Assembly (NCBI GenBank): GCA_018340805.1
Contig: JACMZG010001914.1
Span: forward strand, 19,355,881-19,419,880
Source of the DNA: Microvelia longipes
Taxonomy: Eukaryota > Arthropoda > Insecta > Hemiptera > Veliidae
Direction of reading: 5' to 3'
Length of the DNA: 64,000 nt
Shown: positions 13,693-24,995 of the stretch, one piece after another
Layout: each line of letters begins with the position of its first letter
Position numbering within the stretch: position 1 is the stretch's first letter
Translations under genes and position numbers: made by a program
Notes under the pieces: model-generated
What the model was told of the DNA's origin: nothing
The model's database searches: none
What the model saw: the letters and a program-made list of their open reading frames with translations, nothing else

Positions 13693-13857
13693 CCACTAGT
13701 TTATCTAGTTTATCTGCAGTTAGTATCAAAATAGTGTTTGTAATGGTGTGAAGCACAATCGATCGATCAAATTAAGTACATTGATGGGTGACTGCTAAGA
13801 ATCAAACGAAGTTTTTTTTGTTGTTTGAGAACGAGTGGAGTCCGAAGAAGAACTGTT

Positions 13858-14031
13858 ATTAAATCAGGTTATTCTTATATTCTGAGATTATATCAGGTTA
13901 TTCTTATATTCTGAGATTAAATCAGGTTATTCTCATATTCTGAGATTAAATCAGGTCATTCTCATATTCTGAGATTAAATCAGGCTATTCTCATATTCTG
14001 AGATTAAATCAGGCTATTCTCATATTCTGAG
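13858..14031. repeat. 29-bp minisatellite, six copies
   Basis: Six head-to-tail copies of a 29-bp unit containing AAATCAGGTTATTCTCATAT followed by TCTGAGATT, with few substitutions. It ends about 80 bp before the left end of the foldback element, outside its target duplication. Confidence 0.9.
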
Positions 14032-14109
14032 GATTAGCGTTGCGAATCTGAGACAGCCTACAAACGTTTCGAGGCACCATGTTGCGATTTACATGTATGC
14101 ATTCCTCAT

Positions 14110-14340
14110 ACTTGACTAGAAGATATCCACCGTTCAAAGATCCACCGTTCAAAAAAAATCTAAAAAAGCCAGTAGTACCAACCTACATTAAAAACACAAA
14201 ATTCCCCTTTATCCACCGTTCAAATCCACTCTTTAATATCTATAATATTGTATTCTACACTTTTTTATTAAAAATAATATCTGTAAAATGATTCAAAAAA
14301 TATTAAATAGAGTCCAAAGTGTAGATACAACGATTATGGA
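14110..14340. repeat. Foldback left outer terminal repeat
   Basis: Matches the complement of 19925-20187 with few differences, including CCAGTAGTACCAACCTACAT and GAGTCCAAAGTGTAGATACA. Both arms can be read as a ~60-residue open frame, but arm identity alone explains that. Confidence 0.85.
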
Positions 14341-17300
14341 CCCGTTTCGGAACTATATTTAAAAAACTTCAGGAATTGAATAACCCTTAGATTATCCGTT
14401 TTTCCGGAAAATCAGATCGTTAAAAAATTCTGAAAAAAATTCCAAAATGTAGTCTAAAGTATTGCTAACAATACTGCATAATCCATATGCGTGGCCCTCA
14501 ACGATTTTAAACCCGTTTCGGAGCAAAATTATAAAAACAGTTGGCGTTTTTATACAAAAAATTTATATAACTCATAGTTTTTCCACTTTTCCGGAAAATC
14601 TGATCGTTCAAAAATTCTTAAAAAATTCCTGAATGTAGTCTACAGTATTGCTAACAATACTGTATAACCCATATGCGTGGCCCTCAACGATTAAGGCCCG
14701 TTTCGGAGCTATATTTATAAAACTTTAAAAGTTTTTATCAAAAAAATTAGTATAACCCTTAGATTTTCCGTTTTCCGAAAAATCAGATCGTTCAAAAAAT
14801 CTGAAAAAAATCCTGAATGTAGTCTACAGTATTCCTAACAATACTGTATAACCCATATGCGTGGCCCTTAACGATTTAAGGCCCGTTTCGGAGCTATATT
14901 TATAAAACTTTAAAAATTTTTATTAAAAAAATTAGTATAACCCTTAGATTTTCCGTTTTTCCGGAAAATCAGATCGTTCAAAAATTCTGAAAAAATTCCT
15001 GAATGTAGTCTACAGTAATGCTAACAATACTGTATAACTCATATGCGTGGCCCTCAACGATTTAGACCCGTTTCGGAGCAAAATTATAAAAACAGTTAGC
15101 ATTTTTATACAAAAAATTGATATAACCCTTATATTAGTTTTTCCACTTTTCCGGAAAATCAGATCGTTCAAAAATTCTGAAAAAATTCCTGAATGTAGTC
15201 TACAGTATTGCTAACAATACTGTATAACCCATATGCGTGGCCCTCAACGATTTAGACCCGTTTCGGAGCAAAATTATAAAAACAGTTAGCATTTTTATAC
15301 AAAAAATTGATATAACCCTTATATTAGTTTTTCCACTTTTCCGGAAGATCTGATCGTTCAAAAATTCTGAAAAAATTCCTAAATGTAGTCTACAGTATTG
15401 CTAACAATACTGCATAATCCATATGCGTGGCCCTTAATGATTTTAGACCTGTTTCGGAGCAAAATTATAAAAACAGTTTGCATTTTTATACAAAAAATTG
15501 ATATAACTCATAGGTTTTCCTCTTTTTCGGAAAATCTGATCGTTTAAAAATTCTGAAAAAATTCCTGAATGTAGTCTACAGTATTGCTAAATACTGTATA
15601 ACCCATATGCGTGGCCCTCAACGATTAAGGCCCGTTTCGGAGCTATATTTATAAAACTTTAAAAGTTTTTATCAAAAAAATTAGTATAACCCTTAGATTT
15701 TCCGTTTTCCGAAAAATCAGATCGTTCAAAAATCTGAAAAAAATCCTGAATGTAGTCTACAGTATTCCTAACAATACTGTATAACCCATATGCGTGGCCC
15801 TCAACGATTAAAGGCCCATTTCGGAGCTATATTTATAAAACTTTAAAAATTTTTATTAAAAAAATTAGTATAACCCTTAGATTTTCCGTTTTTCCGGAAA
15901 ATCAGATCGTTCAAAAATTCTGAAAAAATTTCTGAATGTAGTCTACAGTAATGCTAACAATACTGTATAACCCATATGCGTGGCCCTCAACGATTTAGAC
16001 CCGTTTCGGAGCAAAATTATAAAAACAGTTAGCATTTTTTTTAAAAAAATTGATATAACCCTTATATTAGTTTTTCCACTTTTCCGGAAAATCAGATCGT
16101 TCAAAAATTCTGAAAAAATTCCTGAATGTAGTCTACAGTATTGCTAACAATACTGTATAACCCATATGCGTGGCCCTCAACGATTTAGACCCGTTTCGGA
16201 GCAAAAATAAAACAGTTAGCATTTTTATACAAAAAATTGATATAACCCTTATATTTTTTTCCACTTTTCCGGAAAATCAGATCGTTCAAAAATTCTGAAA
16301 AAATTCCTGAATGTAGTCTACAGTATTGCTAACAATACTGCATAATCCATATGCGTGGCCCTCAATGATTTAGACCCGTTTCGGAGCAAAATTATAAAAA
16401 CAGTTAGCATTTTTATAAAAAAATTGATATAACCCTTATATTAGTTTTCCACTTTTCCGGAAAATCAGATCGTTCAAAAATTCTGAAAAAATTCCTGAAT
16501 AGTCTACAGTATTGCTAACAATACTGCATAATCCATATGCGTGGCCCTCAATGATTTAGACCCGTTTCGGAGCAAAATTATAAAAACAGTTAGCATTTTT
16601 ATACAAAAAATTGATATAACTCATAGGTTTTCCTCTTTTCCGGAAAATCTGATCGTTCAAAAATTCTGAAAAAATTCCTAAATGTAGTCTACAGTATTGC
16701 TAACAATACTGCATAATCCATATGCGTGGCCCTTAATGATTTTAGACCGTTTCGGAGCAAAATTATAAAAACAGTTTGCATTTTTATACAAAAAATTGAT
16801 ATAACTCATAGGTTTTCCTCTTTTCCGGAAAATCTGATCGTTTAAAAATTCTGAAAAAATTCCTGAATGTAGTCTACAGTATTGCTAACAATACTGTATA
16901 ACCTATATGCGTGGCCCTCAACGCTTTTAGACCCGTTTCGGAGCAAAATTATAAAAACAGTTGGCGTTTTTATACAAAAAATTGATATAACTAATAGTTT
17001 TTCCACTTTTCCGGAAAATCTGATCGTTCAAAAATTCTGAAAAAATTCCTGAATGTAGTCTACAGTATTGCTAACAATACTGTATAACCCATATGCGTGG
17101 CCCCCAACGATTTTAGACCTGTTTTGGAGCAAAATTATAAAAACAGTTAGCATTTTTATACAAAAAATTGATATAACTCATAGGTTTTCCTCTTTTCCGG
17201 AAAATCAGATCGTTTAAAAATTCTGAAACAATTCCTGAATGTAGTCTACAGTATTGTTAACAATACTGTATAACCTATATGCGTGGCCCTTAACGATTTA

Positions 17301-17440
17301 AGGCCCGTTTCGGAGCTATATTTCTAAAACTTCAAAATTTTATTAAAAAAATTTGTATAACCCTTAGATTTTTTTAACTCATAAGTTTTCCACTTTTTCG
17401 GAAAATCAGATCGTTTAAAAATTCTGAAAAAACCTAAATG
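14341..17440 (+). repeat. Foldback left arm: ~16 tandem ~185-bp repeats
   Basis: Unit length varies from about 184 to 190 bp. Each unit contains GTAGTCTACAGTATTGCTAA followed by CAATACTGTA, so TACAGTATTG and its complement make a 10-bp-arm hairpin. GGCCCGTTTCGGAGC/GACCCGTTTCGGAGC and CCGGAAAATCAGATCGTTCA blocks follow. Two subtypes mix: one with GGAGCTATATTTATAAAAC, the other with GGAGCAAAATTATAAAAAC. Confidence 0.9.
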
Positions 17441-17454
17441 TAAATTCCTAAATT

Positions 17455-17520
17455 CTGGTGCAGCGATCCGCATGTCGGGCGAATTTTCTTAGGATGCTGG
17501 TTTCCGTGCTAAACAACAAT
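17455..17520 (+). mobile_element. Fragment of the inverted-repeat/(TA)n element inside the foldback core
   Basis: AATTCTGGTGCAGCGATCCG followed by CATGTCGGGCGAATTT and GGTTTCCGTGCTAAACAA is a diverged copy of the terminal block of copies A-C. It sits exactly between the left arm array and the central array. Confidence 0.75.
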
Positions 17521-17559
17521 CCTGGTTGGAATGAGAATAGTGTGATAAAAGTAGTAGTA

Positions 17560-18210
17560 TTTAATCCTATATATACAGATCTCACTGCCAACGGGCTAAA
17601 ATAGTTTAGTAAAAGTATTAGTTTTTAATCTTATATATACAGATCTCACTGCCAACGGGCTAAAATAGGTTTAGTAAAAGTATTAGTTTTAATCTTATAT
17701 ATACAGATCTCACTGCCAACGGGCTAAAATAGTTTAGTAAAAGTATTAGTTTTTAATCTTATATATACAGATCTCACTGCCAACGGGCTAAAATAGTTTA
17801 GTAAAAGTATTAGTTTTTAATCTTATACATACAGATCTCACTGCCAACGGGCTAAATAGTTTAGTAATAGTATTAGTTCTTAATCGTATATACACAGATC
17901 TCACTGCCAACGGGCTAGAATAGTTTAGTAAATGTATTAGTTCTTAATCGTATATTCACAGATCTCACTGCCAACGGGCTAGAATAGTTTAGTAAAAGTA
18001 TTAGTTTTTAATCTTATATATACAGATCTCACTGCCAACGGGCTTGAATAGTTTAGTAAAATTATTAGTTTTAATCCTATATATACTCACTGCAACGGCT
18101 AGAATAGTTTAACCAAAGTATTAGTTTTTAATCCTATATATACAGATCTCACTGCCAACGAGCTAGAATAGTTTAATTAAAGTATTAGTTTTTAATCCTA
18201 TATATACAGA
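17560..18210 (+). repeat. Foldback core: ten 64-bp tandem repeats
   Basis: Ten copies, mostly spaced 64 bp apart, of a unit with ACAGATCTCACTGCCAACGG followed by GCTAAAATAGTTTAGTAAAA. The last copies are more diverged (ninth copy deleted in part). Unrelated to the arm repeats. Confidence 0.9.
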
Positions 18211-19925
18211 TTTTCCGGAAAAGTGGAAAACTTATGAGTTAAAAAATCTAAGGGTTATACAAATTTTTTTAATAAAATTTTTTATAAATGTAGCTCCGAA
18301 ACGGGCCTTAAATCGTTGAGGGCCACGCATGTAGGTTATACAGTATTGTTAACAATACTGTAGACTACATTCAGGAATTTTTTCAGAATTTTTGAACGAT
18401 CTGATTTTCTAGAAAAGTGGAAAACCTATAAGTTATATCAATTTTTTGTATAAAAATGCTAACTGTTTTTATAATTTTGCTCCGAAACGGGTCTAAATCG
18501 TTGAGGGCCACGCATATGGGTTATACAGTATTGTTAGGAATACTGTAGACTACATTCAGGAATTTTTTCAGAATTTTTGAACGATCTGATTTTTCGGAAA
18601 ACGGAAAATCTAAGGGTTATACTAATTTTTTTGATAAAAATTTTTGAAGTTTTATAAATATAGCTCCGAAATGGGCCTTTAATCGTTGAGGGCCACGCAT
18701 ATGGGTTTTACAGTATTGTTAGCATTACTGTAGACTACATTCAGGATTTTTTTCAGAATTTTTGAACGATCAGATTTTCCGGAAAAGTGGAAAAACTATG
18801 AGTTATATAAATTTTTTGTATAAGAATGCTAACGGTTTTTATAATTTTGCTCCGAAACGGGTCTAAATCGTTGAGGGCCACGCATATGGGTTATACAGTA
18901 TTGTTAGCAATACTGTAGACTACATTGAGGAATTTTTTCAGAATTTTTGAACGATCTGATTTTCCGGAAAAACGGAAAATCTAAGGGTTATACTAATTTT
19001 TTTGATGAAAATGTTTAAAGTTTTATAAATATAGCTCCGAAACGGGCCTTAAATCGTTGAGGGCCACGCATATGGGTTATACAGTATTGTTAGCAATACT
19101 GTAGACTACATTCAGGAATTTTTTCAGAATTTTTGAACGATCTGATTTTCCGGAAAAGAGGAAAATCTATGAGTTATATTAATTTTTTGTATAAATATGC
19201 TAACTGTTTTTATAATTTTGCTCCGAAACGGGTCTAAATCGTTGAGGGCCACGCATATGGGTCATACAGTATTGTTAGGAATACTGTAGACTACATTCAG
19301 GAATTTTTTCAGAATTTTTGAACGATCAGATTTTCCGGAAAAGAGGAAAATCTATGAGTTATATTAATTTTTTGTATAAAATGCTAACTGTTTTTATAAT
19401 TTTGCTCCGAAACGGGTCTAAATCGTTGAGGGCCACGCATATGGGTTATACAGTATTGTTAGGAATACTGTAGACTACATTCAGGAATTTTTTCAGAATT
19501 TTTGAACGATCTGATTTTTCGGAAAAACGGAAAATCTAAGGGTTATACTAATTTTTTTGATAAAAATTTTTAAAGTTTTATTAATATAGCTCCGAAATGG
19601 GCCTTTAATCGTTGAGGGCCACGCATATGGGTTATACAGTATTGTTAGGAATACTGTAGACTACATTTAGGAATGTTTTCAGAATTTTTGAACGATCTGA
19701 TTTTCCGGAAAAGAGGAAAATCTATGAGTTATATCAATTTTTTGTATAAAAATGCTAACTGTTTTTATAATTTTGCTCCGAAACGGGCCTTAAATCGTTG
19801 AGGGCCACGCATATGGGTTATACAGTATTGTTAGGAATACTGTAGACTACATTCAGGATTTTTTTCAGATTTTTTGAACGATCTGATTTTTCGGAAAACG
19901 GAAAATCTAAGGGTTATATCAATTT
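18211..19925 (-). repeat. Foldback right arm: nine tandem ~185-bp repeats, inverted
   Basis: Nine CTGTAGACTACATTCAGGAA-type blocks in the reverse orientation, with both subtypes present as in the left arm. The arm is shorter than its partner by about seven units, so the arms have changed copy number independently. Confidence 0.9.
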
Positions 19926-20187
19926 TTTGCTTGTAATTCCTGAAGTTTTTTAAATATAGTTCCGAAACGGGTCCATAATCGTTGTATCTACACTTTGGAC
20001 TCTATTTAATATTTTTTGAATCATTTTACGGATATTATTTTTAATAAAAAAGTGTAGAATGCAATACTATAGATATTAAAGAGTGGATTTGAACGGTGGA
20101 TAAAGGGGAATTTCGTGTTTTTAATGTAGGTTGGTACTACTGGCTTTTTTAGATTTTTTTTGAACGGTGGATATCTTCTAGTCAAGT
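19926..20187. repeat. Foldback right outer terminal repeat
   Basis: Inverted copy of 14110-14340, ending TCTTCTAGTCAAGT directly before the target duplication ATTCCTCAT. Confidence 0.85.
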
Positions 20188-20199
20188 ATTCCTCATGTA

Positions 20200-21959
20200 T
20201 GTATCTCCCATACATGATGAATCAAAACGTGCTACAAACACAATAAAAGTTACTGAAACAAAAACAAAAATACTTCGAAAATTCACTATAAGGTGAAACA
20301 ACAATTAAAGAATTACTCATTAATCTTTTTATCGGTGTTATTGGTATCAATAACAATTTCTGTAATGCGACCACTTTTAAGAGGTTTTTTAAGTAGTTAC
20401 TTTATTTAAATTTTACTGAATATATTTTGTACATTTAGCTTAACAGCAATGGCTGTTCCAACCCATATCAAGATGGCATCCTTTTCTATTGTTCGAGCAG
20501 CACATGACAAATATAACTAATGGTCCCTAAGTTTGTGCCACACTACACACTGGGTTGAATGAGTGCGAGTTTCGCACAAACTGGGTTGAGTGGTTCTTTT
20601 CGCTCTCTCTCTCTGCAATTAAACTCTCTACGCTTTGGGCAGCTATGGTGTAAAAATAAATTTATTTATCGAACTAATTAAATTTCGCCATAACTGTATA
20701 ATTAATTTTCAGTTTATTTATATACACATTTCTAAATTAAGGAAGTAATCCCTAATTAGAATTATATAAAATTCAATTATTATAAATGATTTTTTAAATT
20801 TTAGAACATATTTCAATCACAACCCCTGTGGATTATAATGGGTATTATAAATAAAATACCAAATGAGAGAAAAATACTCCAAATGAATTTATTTTAATTT
20901 TAAATCAAAAATGTTGAGTAAATATGAGATGCTCTTTTTATTGAAACAAACCGCTTCTTTCCCCCTCGCTTTCACATTTATTCAAACCTTTCTGTGTGTG
21001 TGTGTGATGATGTGATATTTCATTAATTGAAATATTATAATGCTTTTGAAAAATTTATAAGTGAGAGTGGGAAGTGAAAGGAGGGATTGGATGGAGAGAG
21101 AAAAGATGTAGACGAGAGAGAAGTTTTAAATTTTGAGATGGGGAAAGAGTTAGAGAGATTATTCGGAGAGGAAGAGAATATTTGAGAAAGTTGAAGGAGG
21201 GGTTAGATTAGAGTTTGAAGGTGGAAAGGAGGAAGTGAAGTACATAAGAAGAGAAAAGTAAGAGTATTTGAGTAAGAGAGAAGAAAAGCGAGGAAGTAAA
21301 AGAGAGTGTACAAATGTGAAACAGAGAAAAACAGAGATAGAAAAGATATGATAGGGAAAAAGAGGAAGCAGGAAAAGGAAAACGAGATTTTACTGGAGAT
21401 GAAGTGATAGATTGGGGGTAAGGGAAAGGGTTGTTAGACGGAGGGTGAAACGAAATAAGAGAAAGTTGTGATATATATTTGAGGTTGAAAGATTGGATAG
21501 TAAATATTGTTAAAGATGTAAAGAAAGTTAGAAAACTTGTGAAAGTAAAAGGGGGACGAAAGTAGAAGGTAGGCGGTGAAACAGAGGACAAAGAAAAACA
21601 AATAAAGATTGGAGAAAATTAGAGCACGAAAGCGAGAAAGTGAAAAAAAGGAACGGACTACCCTTACTTTCCCTTACAAGAGAGAAATTATAGGGAAAAA
21701 CCAAAATTACAAAATTCCGGAGTCAAATTTAATGAGAATGTAGAATTAGAACGAGTTGATGGTTTCTTTCATTGTTATTAAAGTATATTGAGATATTTGT
21801 GAAGTAAATACGAGAATTTCTGAACTTAATTCTAGATTTTTAAAAGCAAGATTATTCTTGTTTCTTCACTAGTCATTTATGTTTTGTCTGGATTATTTAT
21901 TCTGGTGTGAAAATTATGTTTTTTGCGTAAATATAAAGATTAGTTTATATTTACAAATA
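20200..21959. other. Gene-free, with a ~600-bp purine-rich tract
   Basis: From about 21050 to 21660 the plus strand is dominated by A and G (runs such as GAGAGAGAAGAAAAG). The long open frame on the minus strand here is low-complexity S/F/L/P sequence and is not a gene. Confidence 0.6.
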
Positions 21960-22045
21960 TTAGTGGTCGAGGTCGATAATGCGTCAGTCTTTAACTTACT
22001 ATAACACCACAGAGGTCTGGGGTTCGCATCCTAGGTTGCGCTTTT
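21960..22045 (+). mobile_element. tRNA-derived SINE head
   Basis: TAGTGGTCGAGGTCGATAATG resembles a tRNA A box and D-arm, and GGTCTGGGGTTCGCATCCTA resembles the B box and T-arm, spaced about 40 bp apart. A GTTGCG end follows. It is not a functional tRNA: no acceptor stem can be drawn. Confidence 0.6.
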
Positions 22046-22079
22046 AGGTTGTATAAGATACAACTCCTACCTACTTCAG

Positions 22080-22800
22080 ACACTCTTCGCTCGTCCTCAG
22101 AATGTAAAAGTCTTTAAACGTATACTGCAACACGTTTTCCGACTCGCTTTAATCATCCACGTATGGTAAATACTTTAGTTTCATTCCCGGCGGTCACCCA
22201 TCCTGGTACTGATTACGCTTGATGCTGCATAACTTTTATAATCCAACAAACATCATGAATATATATAAGTCGTATTGAAATGCAACGTGTAAAGGTGTTC
22301 ACTTATACCAAATTTCAACTCCATTGGATCTAATAATTTCCCGATTTTTTACAATTTCTAAAAAAATGTACACAAGCCATTTGATAAAAATCGAACTAAT
22401 GGTGATAATGAGATGAATCTTGGCACTTATAATAGTCTTATGCAAGGATACATGCCTGATGAATCTCAAATTTATTGCAATATATTTTCGCGTTTTATGA
22501 ATTGTCGAACTTGTTGCTGTCATCATAGCGGCACAATGGCGTCATAAGATTTTTTTGCCGGATAGCGCAACTATACATATAGACTGATTTTTGTACAAAG
22601 TTTCGACTCTTTAGTATAAATACTAAAGAGATAATGGGAGATACAATGTAACGCAGACACATACGTTCACCCTCATACAACTCAAACTGAGAATTTTGTG
22701 AAAAAATCACTCAGGAGGCCTTAAAATTACCTTAAACAGATAATTCTGGTGATATCCCGGTTTTAATTTTTCTGCAAACACCATACTTTTCCTATATCAA
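22080..22800 (-). mobile_element. 5S-related composite retroposon, best copy
   Basis: Read on the minus strand: a ~480-bp leader (22800-22310), a 52-bp match to the 3' half of 5S rRNA (22184-22235), then a tail with CGTGTTGCAGTATACG and the GAGGACGAGCGAAGAGTGTC block. The 5S match includes the complements of GGCGGTCACCCATCC and GATGCTGCATAACTT, that is, box A to box C of the internal control region. The 5S 5' half is missing. SINEs built on 5S rRNA are known (SINE3), but they normally begin with the 5S head, whereas here it is internal. Confidence 0.65.
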
Positions 22801-23382
22801 TTGTGTTTTTTATTTAATTTTCTATAAAAATCAATTGTGTAAGCATGAGGATTATTCGTATAATCAATAATTATTTGTATAAACTTTGAAAGTGTTATAT
22901 GTGTTAATACTTGGATTAAACAATATTAAAGGTGGAATTTAGGGATGAATGTGACGAAATTTGGATTGCAAATGTTTAACACAGAGAGAATTTTAAATAT
23001 AACACGGATCAGTGAACAAAACTGAGCATTAAAACTAGATATTAATATTATTGGGATATTGCGTGCGATGGGAAATATTTTGGAATTATCATTTTAGATT
23101 TTCATTCAAAATAGAGACGGCGTTAATGTTTTTCAATTTCGTGTTATGATTATTTGTATAGCAATGGTGTGTAAAATAATGCTTATTCATTTTATTTGAA
23201 AGTTTTCAATAAAATTATTTTTAACCAGAAAAATAATAAAGTTAACTTTTCTCCCTACTTTTTTAGTTGAAAAGTATCTTATTTACATCCTATTCAAAAA
23301 GTAAGGATACATGAAAGTTCATGTTTTTCCTACGGCTTATTTTTTCCGCTTACTTAGTTAAAACTTATTTTATACATTTAGC

Positions 23383-24850
23383 ATGTGTGCTTTAATTAAC
23401 GAACCGACTAGAGAAAACCACTGCTTAGATAATATTTTTGTTGATATTAACTCTGATTTTAGCGCTAAAATTGGGGAACAAATCTCTGATCACAACTCAA
23501 TTAATTTTTGTTTGTCTTCCAATAGTGGGTCGGAAAATACAAAAAATAATAAACCAATAACAGAGTTAGGGAGACTTAAGTTCACTAAATTACTACTGCA
23601 AACTGACTGGGTAGACGTATTAAATAATATAGAATCGACCAACGATAAATTTAGCTCATTTATGAAATAAATCAAACAAACTTATGATGAAGCTTTTCCT
23701 TTTAAAAAACGTAAATCATCCAATATTAAAAAAGCTTATAATCCCTGGTTGACTCAGACAGAAGATGATTATACAAAGAAAGTCCAACAATTATATGACA
23801 TTAGTAAACATGACAAAACGAGTAAATAATGGAAAAAGTATAAACGGGAAAAGAAAACATAGAGAAAAGTTCTGAAACTAGCTAAACTTAATTACAATAA
23901 AATTAAAATTGAAAGTGCGTGCAAGTAATATTAGTAAAGCCTTATGGGATATCATAAAACAGGAGACTGAAGCAAGTAAAGTGTCACAAATTAGTCATAA
24001 AATAACTCCTCAAAATTTTAACAATTTCTTTATTAACAGTGTAAAATCAATAAACTCGGGAAATGAAAATGCAGTTGATTATGCTAGCAGGTTCTATGAC
24101 ATAATTATGCCCAAAAATACTATACTTTTCTTCAAACCTGTAAAAGAAACAGACATTATTAAAATAGCTAGAAATATGGAAATTCTAAATCAAAAGACTT
24201 TTATGGACTGACTGAAATAATTAAATGTATTCGCTATTATCAAACCACTTACGATTCTTATTAATAACTGTTTATTGAAGGTTGTTTCCCTAAATGTTTA
24301 AAAATTACCAGGCTAGTTCCTATATATAAAAAAGGCGATAAAGATAGACCAGAAAATTATAGACCTGTTGCTCTCACCCCTATAATAGGGAAAATTCTGG
24401 AATCAGTCATTGGAGAGCGGTTTGTCAATTATCTTGAGACAAACAATATCTTAACTCCTGCATAATATGGATTTAGAAAGGGTTCCACAATTCAAGCTAT
24501 CCAGACACTAGTTGAAAAAACCATTGGCAGCTTTGAAATGGGAAAGCGTGTGCTTTTAACCTGTTGCGATGTTTCCTAGGCCTTTGATACCTTAAGAACA
24601 AAAGTATTTAAAAAAAAGTAAATTAATGAAAATAGAGGGCAATGCATTTCTGATTATTAAAGACGTTTTAAGTAACAGGCCTCAATTTGTTTAGGTTGAT
24701 GGAGAGACCTCTCATACTCAAGAAATAAGCACAGGCGCACCTCAATGCTCAATTATTGCCTGCATTTTGTGTATAATGAGCACAAATGATATGTCTTACT
24801 TTCTAGAAAACTTAAATAACACTAATTGCATTTTAACGTTTTTAATTAAA
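23383..24850 (+). pseudogene. Decayed non-LTR retrotransposon ORF2
   Basis: Pieces in order: the end of the AP-endonuclease (LDNIFVDIN then ISDHNSINF, near 23420-23510); a linker; the RT fingers and palm (LVPIYKKGDKDRPENYRPVA, GKILES, YGFRKGST, DVS-stop-AFDTL, GAPQCSIIA, near 24310-24770). Stops and frameshifts break it throughout. The usual GxPQGS block is GAPQCS, and no FADD motif follows. The family is Jockey/CR1-like and is distinct in sequence from the element at 34-43 kb. Confidence 0.75.
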
Positions 24851-24995
24851 ATTATTATATATAATTAATTATATATAATTATTTAATTAAAAGTTGTCCT
24901 CGTCAACTAAATATAGGTTCTTGTATTCCCTTACCCTTTAGCTTACCCCCCCCCCCCCTGCAATAAGTGGTTCTCTTTAGGAACCACTTATTGCA
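24839..24995. repeat. AT palindrome, poly-C run and stem-loop
   Basis: A ~53-bp AT-only palindrome centred near 24865 is followed by a C13 run (24946-24958). Directly after it is a stem-loop with 15-bp arms (TGCAATAAGTGGTTC / GAACCACTTATTGCA, 24959-24995) and a 7-nt loop. Confidence 0.8.

Larger units (their letters stand above)
14110..20187. mobile_element. 6.08-kb foldback element with tandem-repeat arms
   Basis: The 9-bp direct repeat ATTCCTCAT flanks the element exactly (14101-14109 and 20188-20196). Its ends are inverted and begin ACTTGACTAGAAGATATCCA. Each end has a unique outer segment of about 230-260 bp. The inner arms are inverted arrays of ~185-bp repeats, about 16 copies on the left and 9 on the right, around a core of 64-bp repeats. 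Nine-bp duplications and tandem-repeat arms are hallmarks of Foldback-type elements, linked to the Mutator superfamily. No transposase is encoded, so this copy is non-autonomous. The left end has an extra 15-bp duplication containing GATCCACCGTTCAAA. Confidence 0.85.

Noticed and set aside
14079..20215. Matching ~60-70-codon open frames in the two foldback ends
   Set aside because: The arms are near-identical DNA, so any frame open in one is open in the other. No domain, and no evidence of coding.
21208..21591. 127-codon minus-strand frame rich in S, F, L and P
   Set aside because: It is the complement of a purine-rich tract; low complexity explains it.
21960..22045. tRNA gene
   Set aside because: A- and B-box-like blocks are present but no acceptor stem or sound cloverleaf can be drawn.
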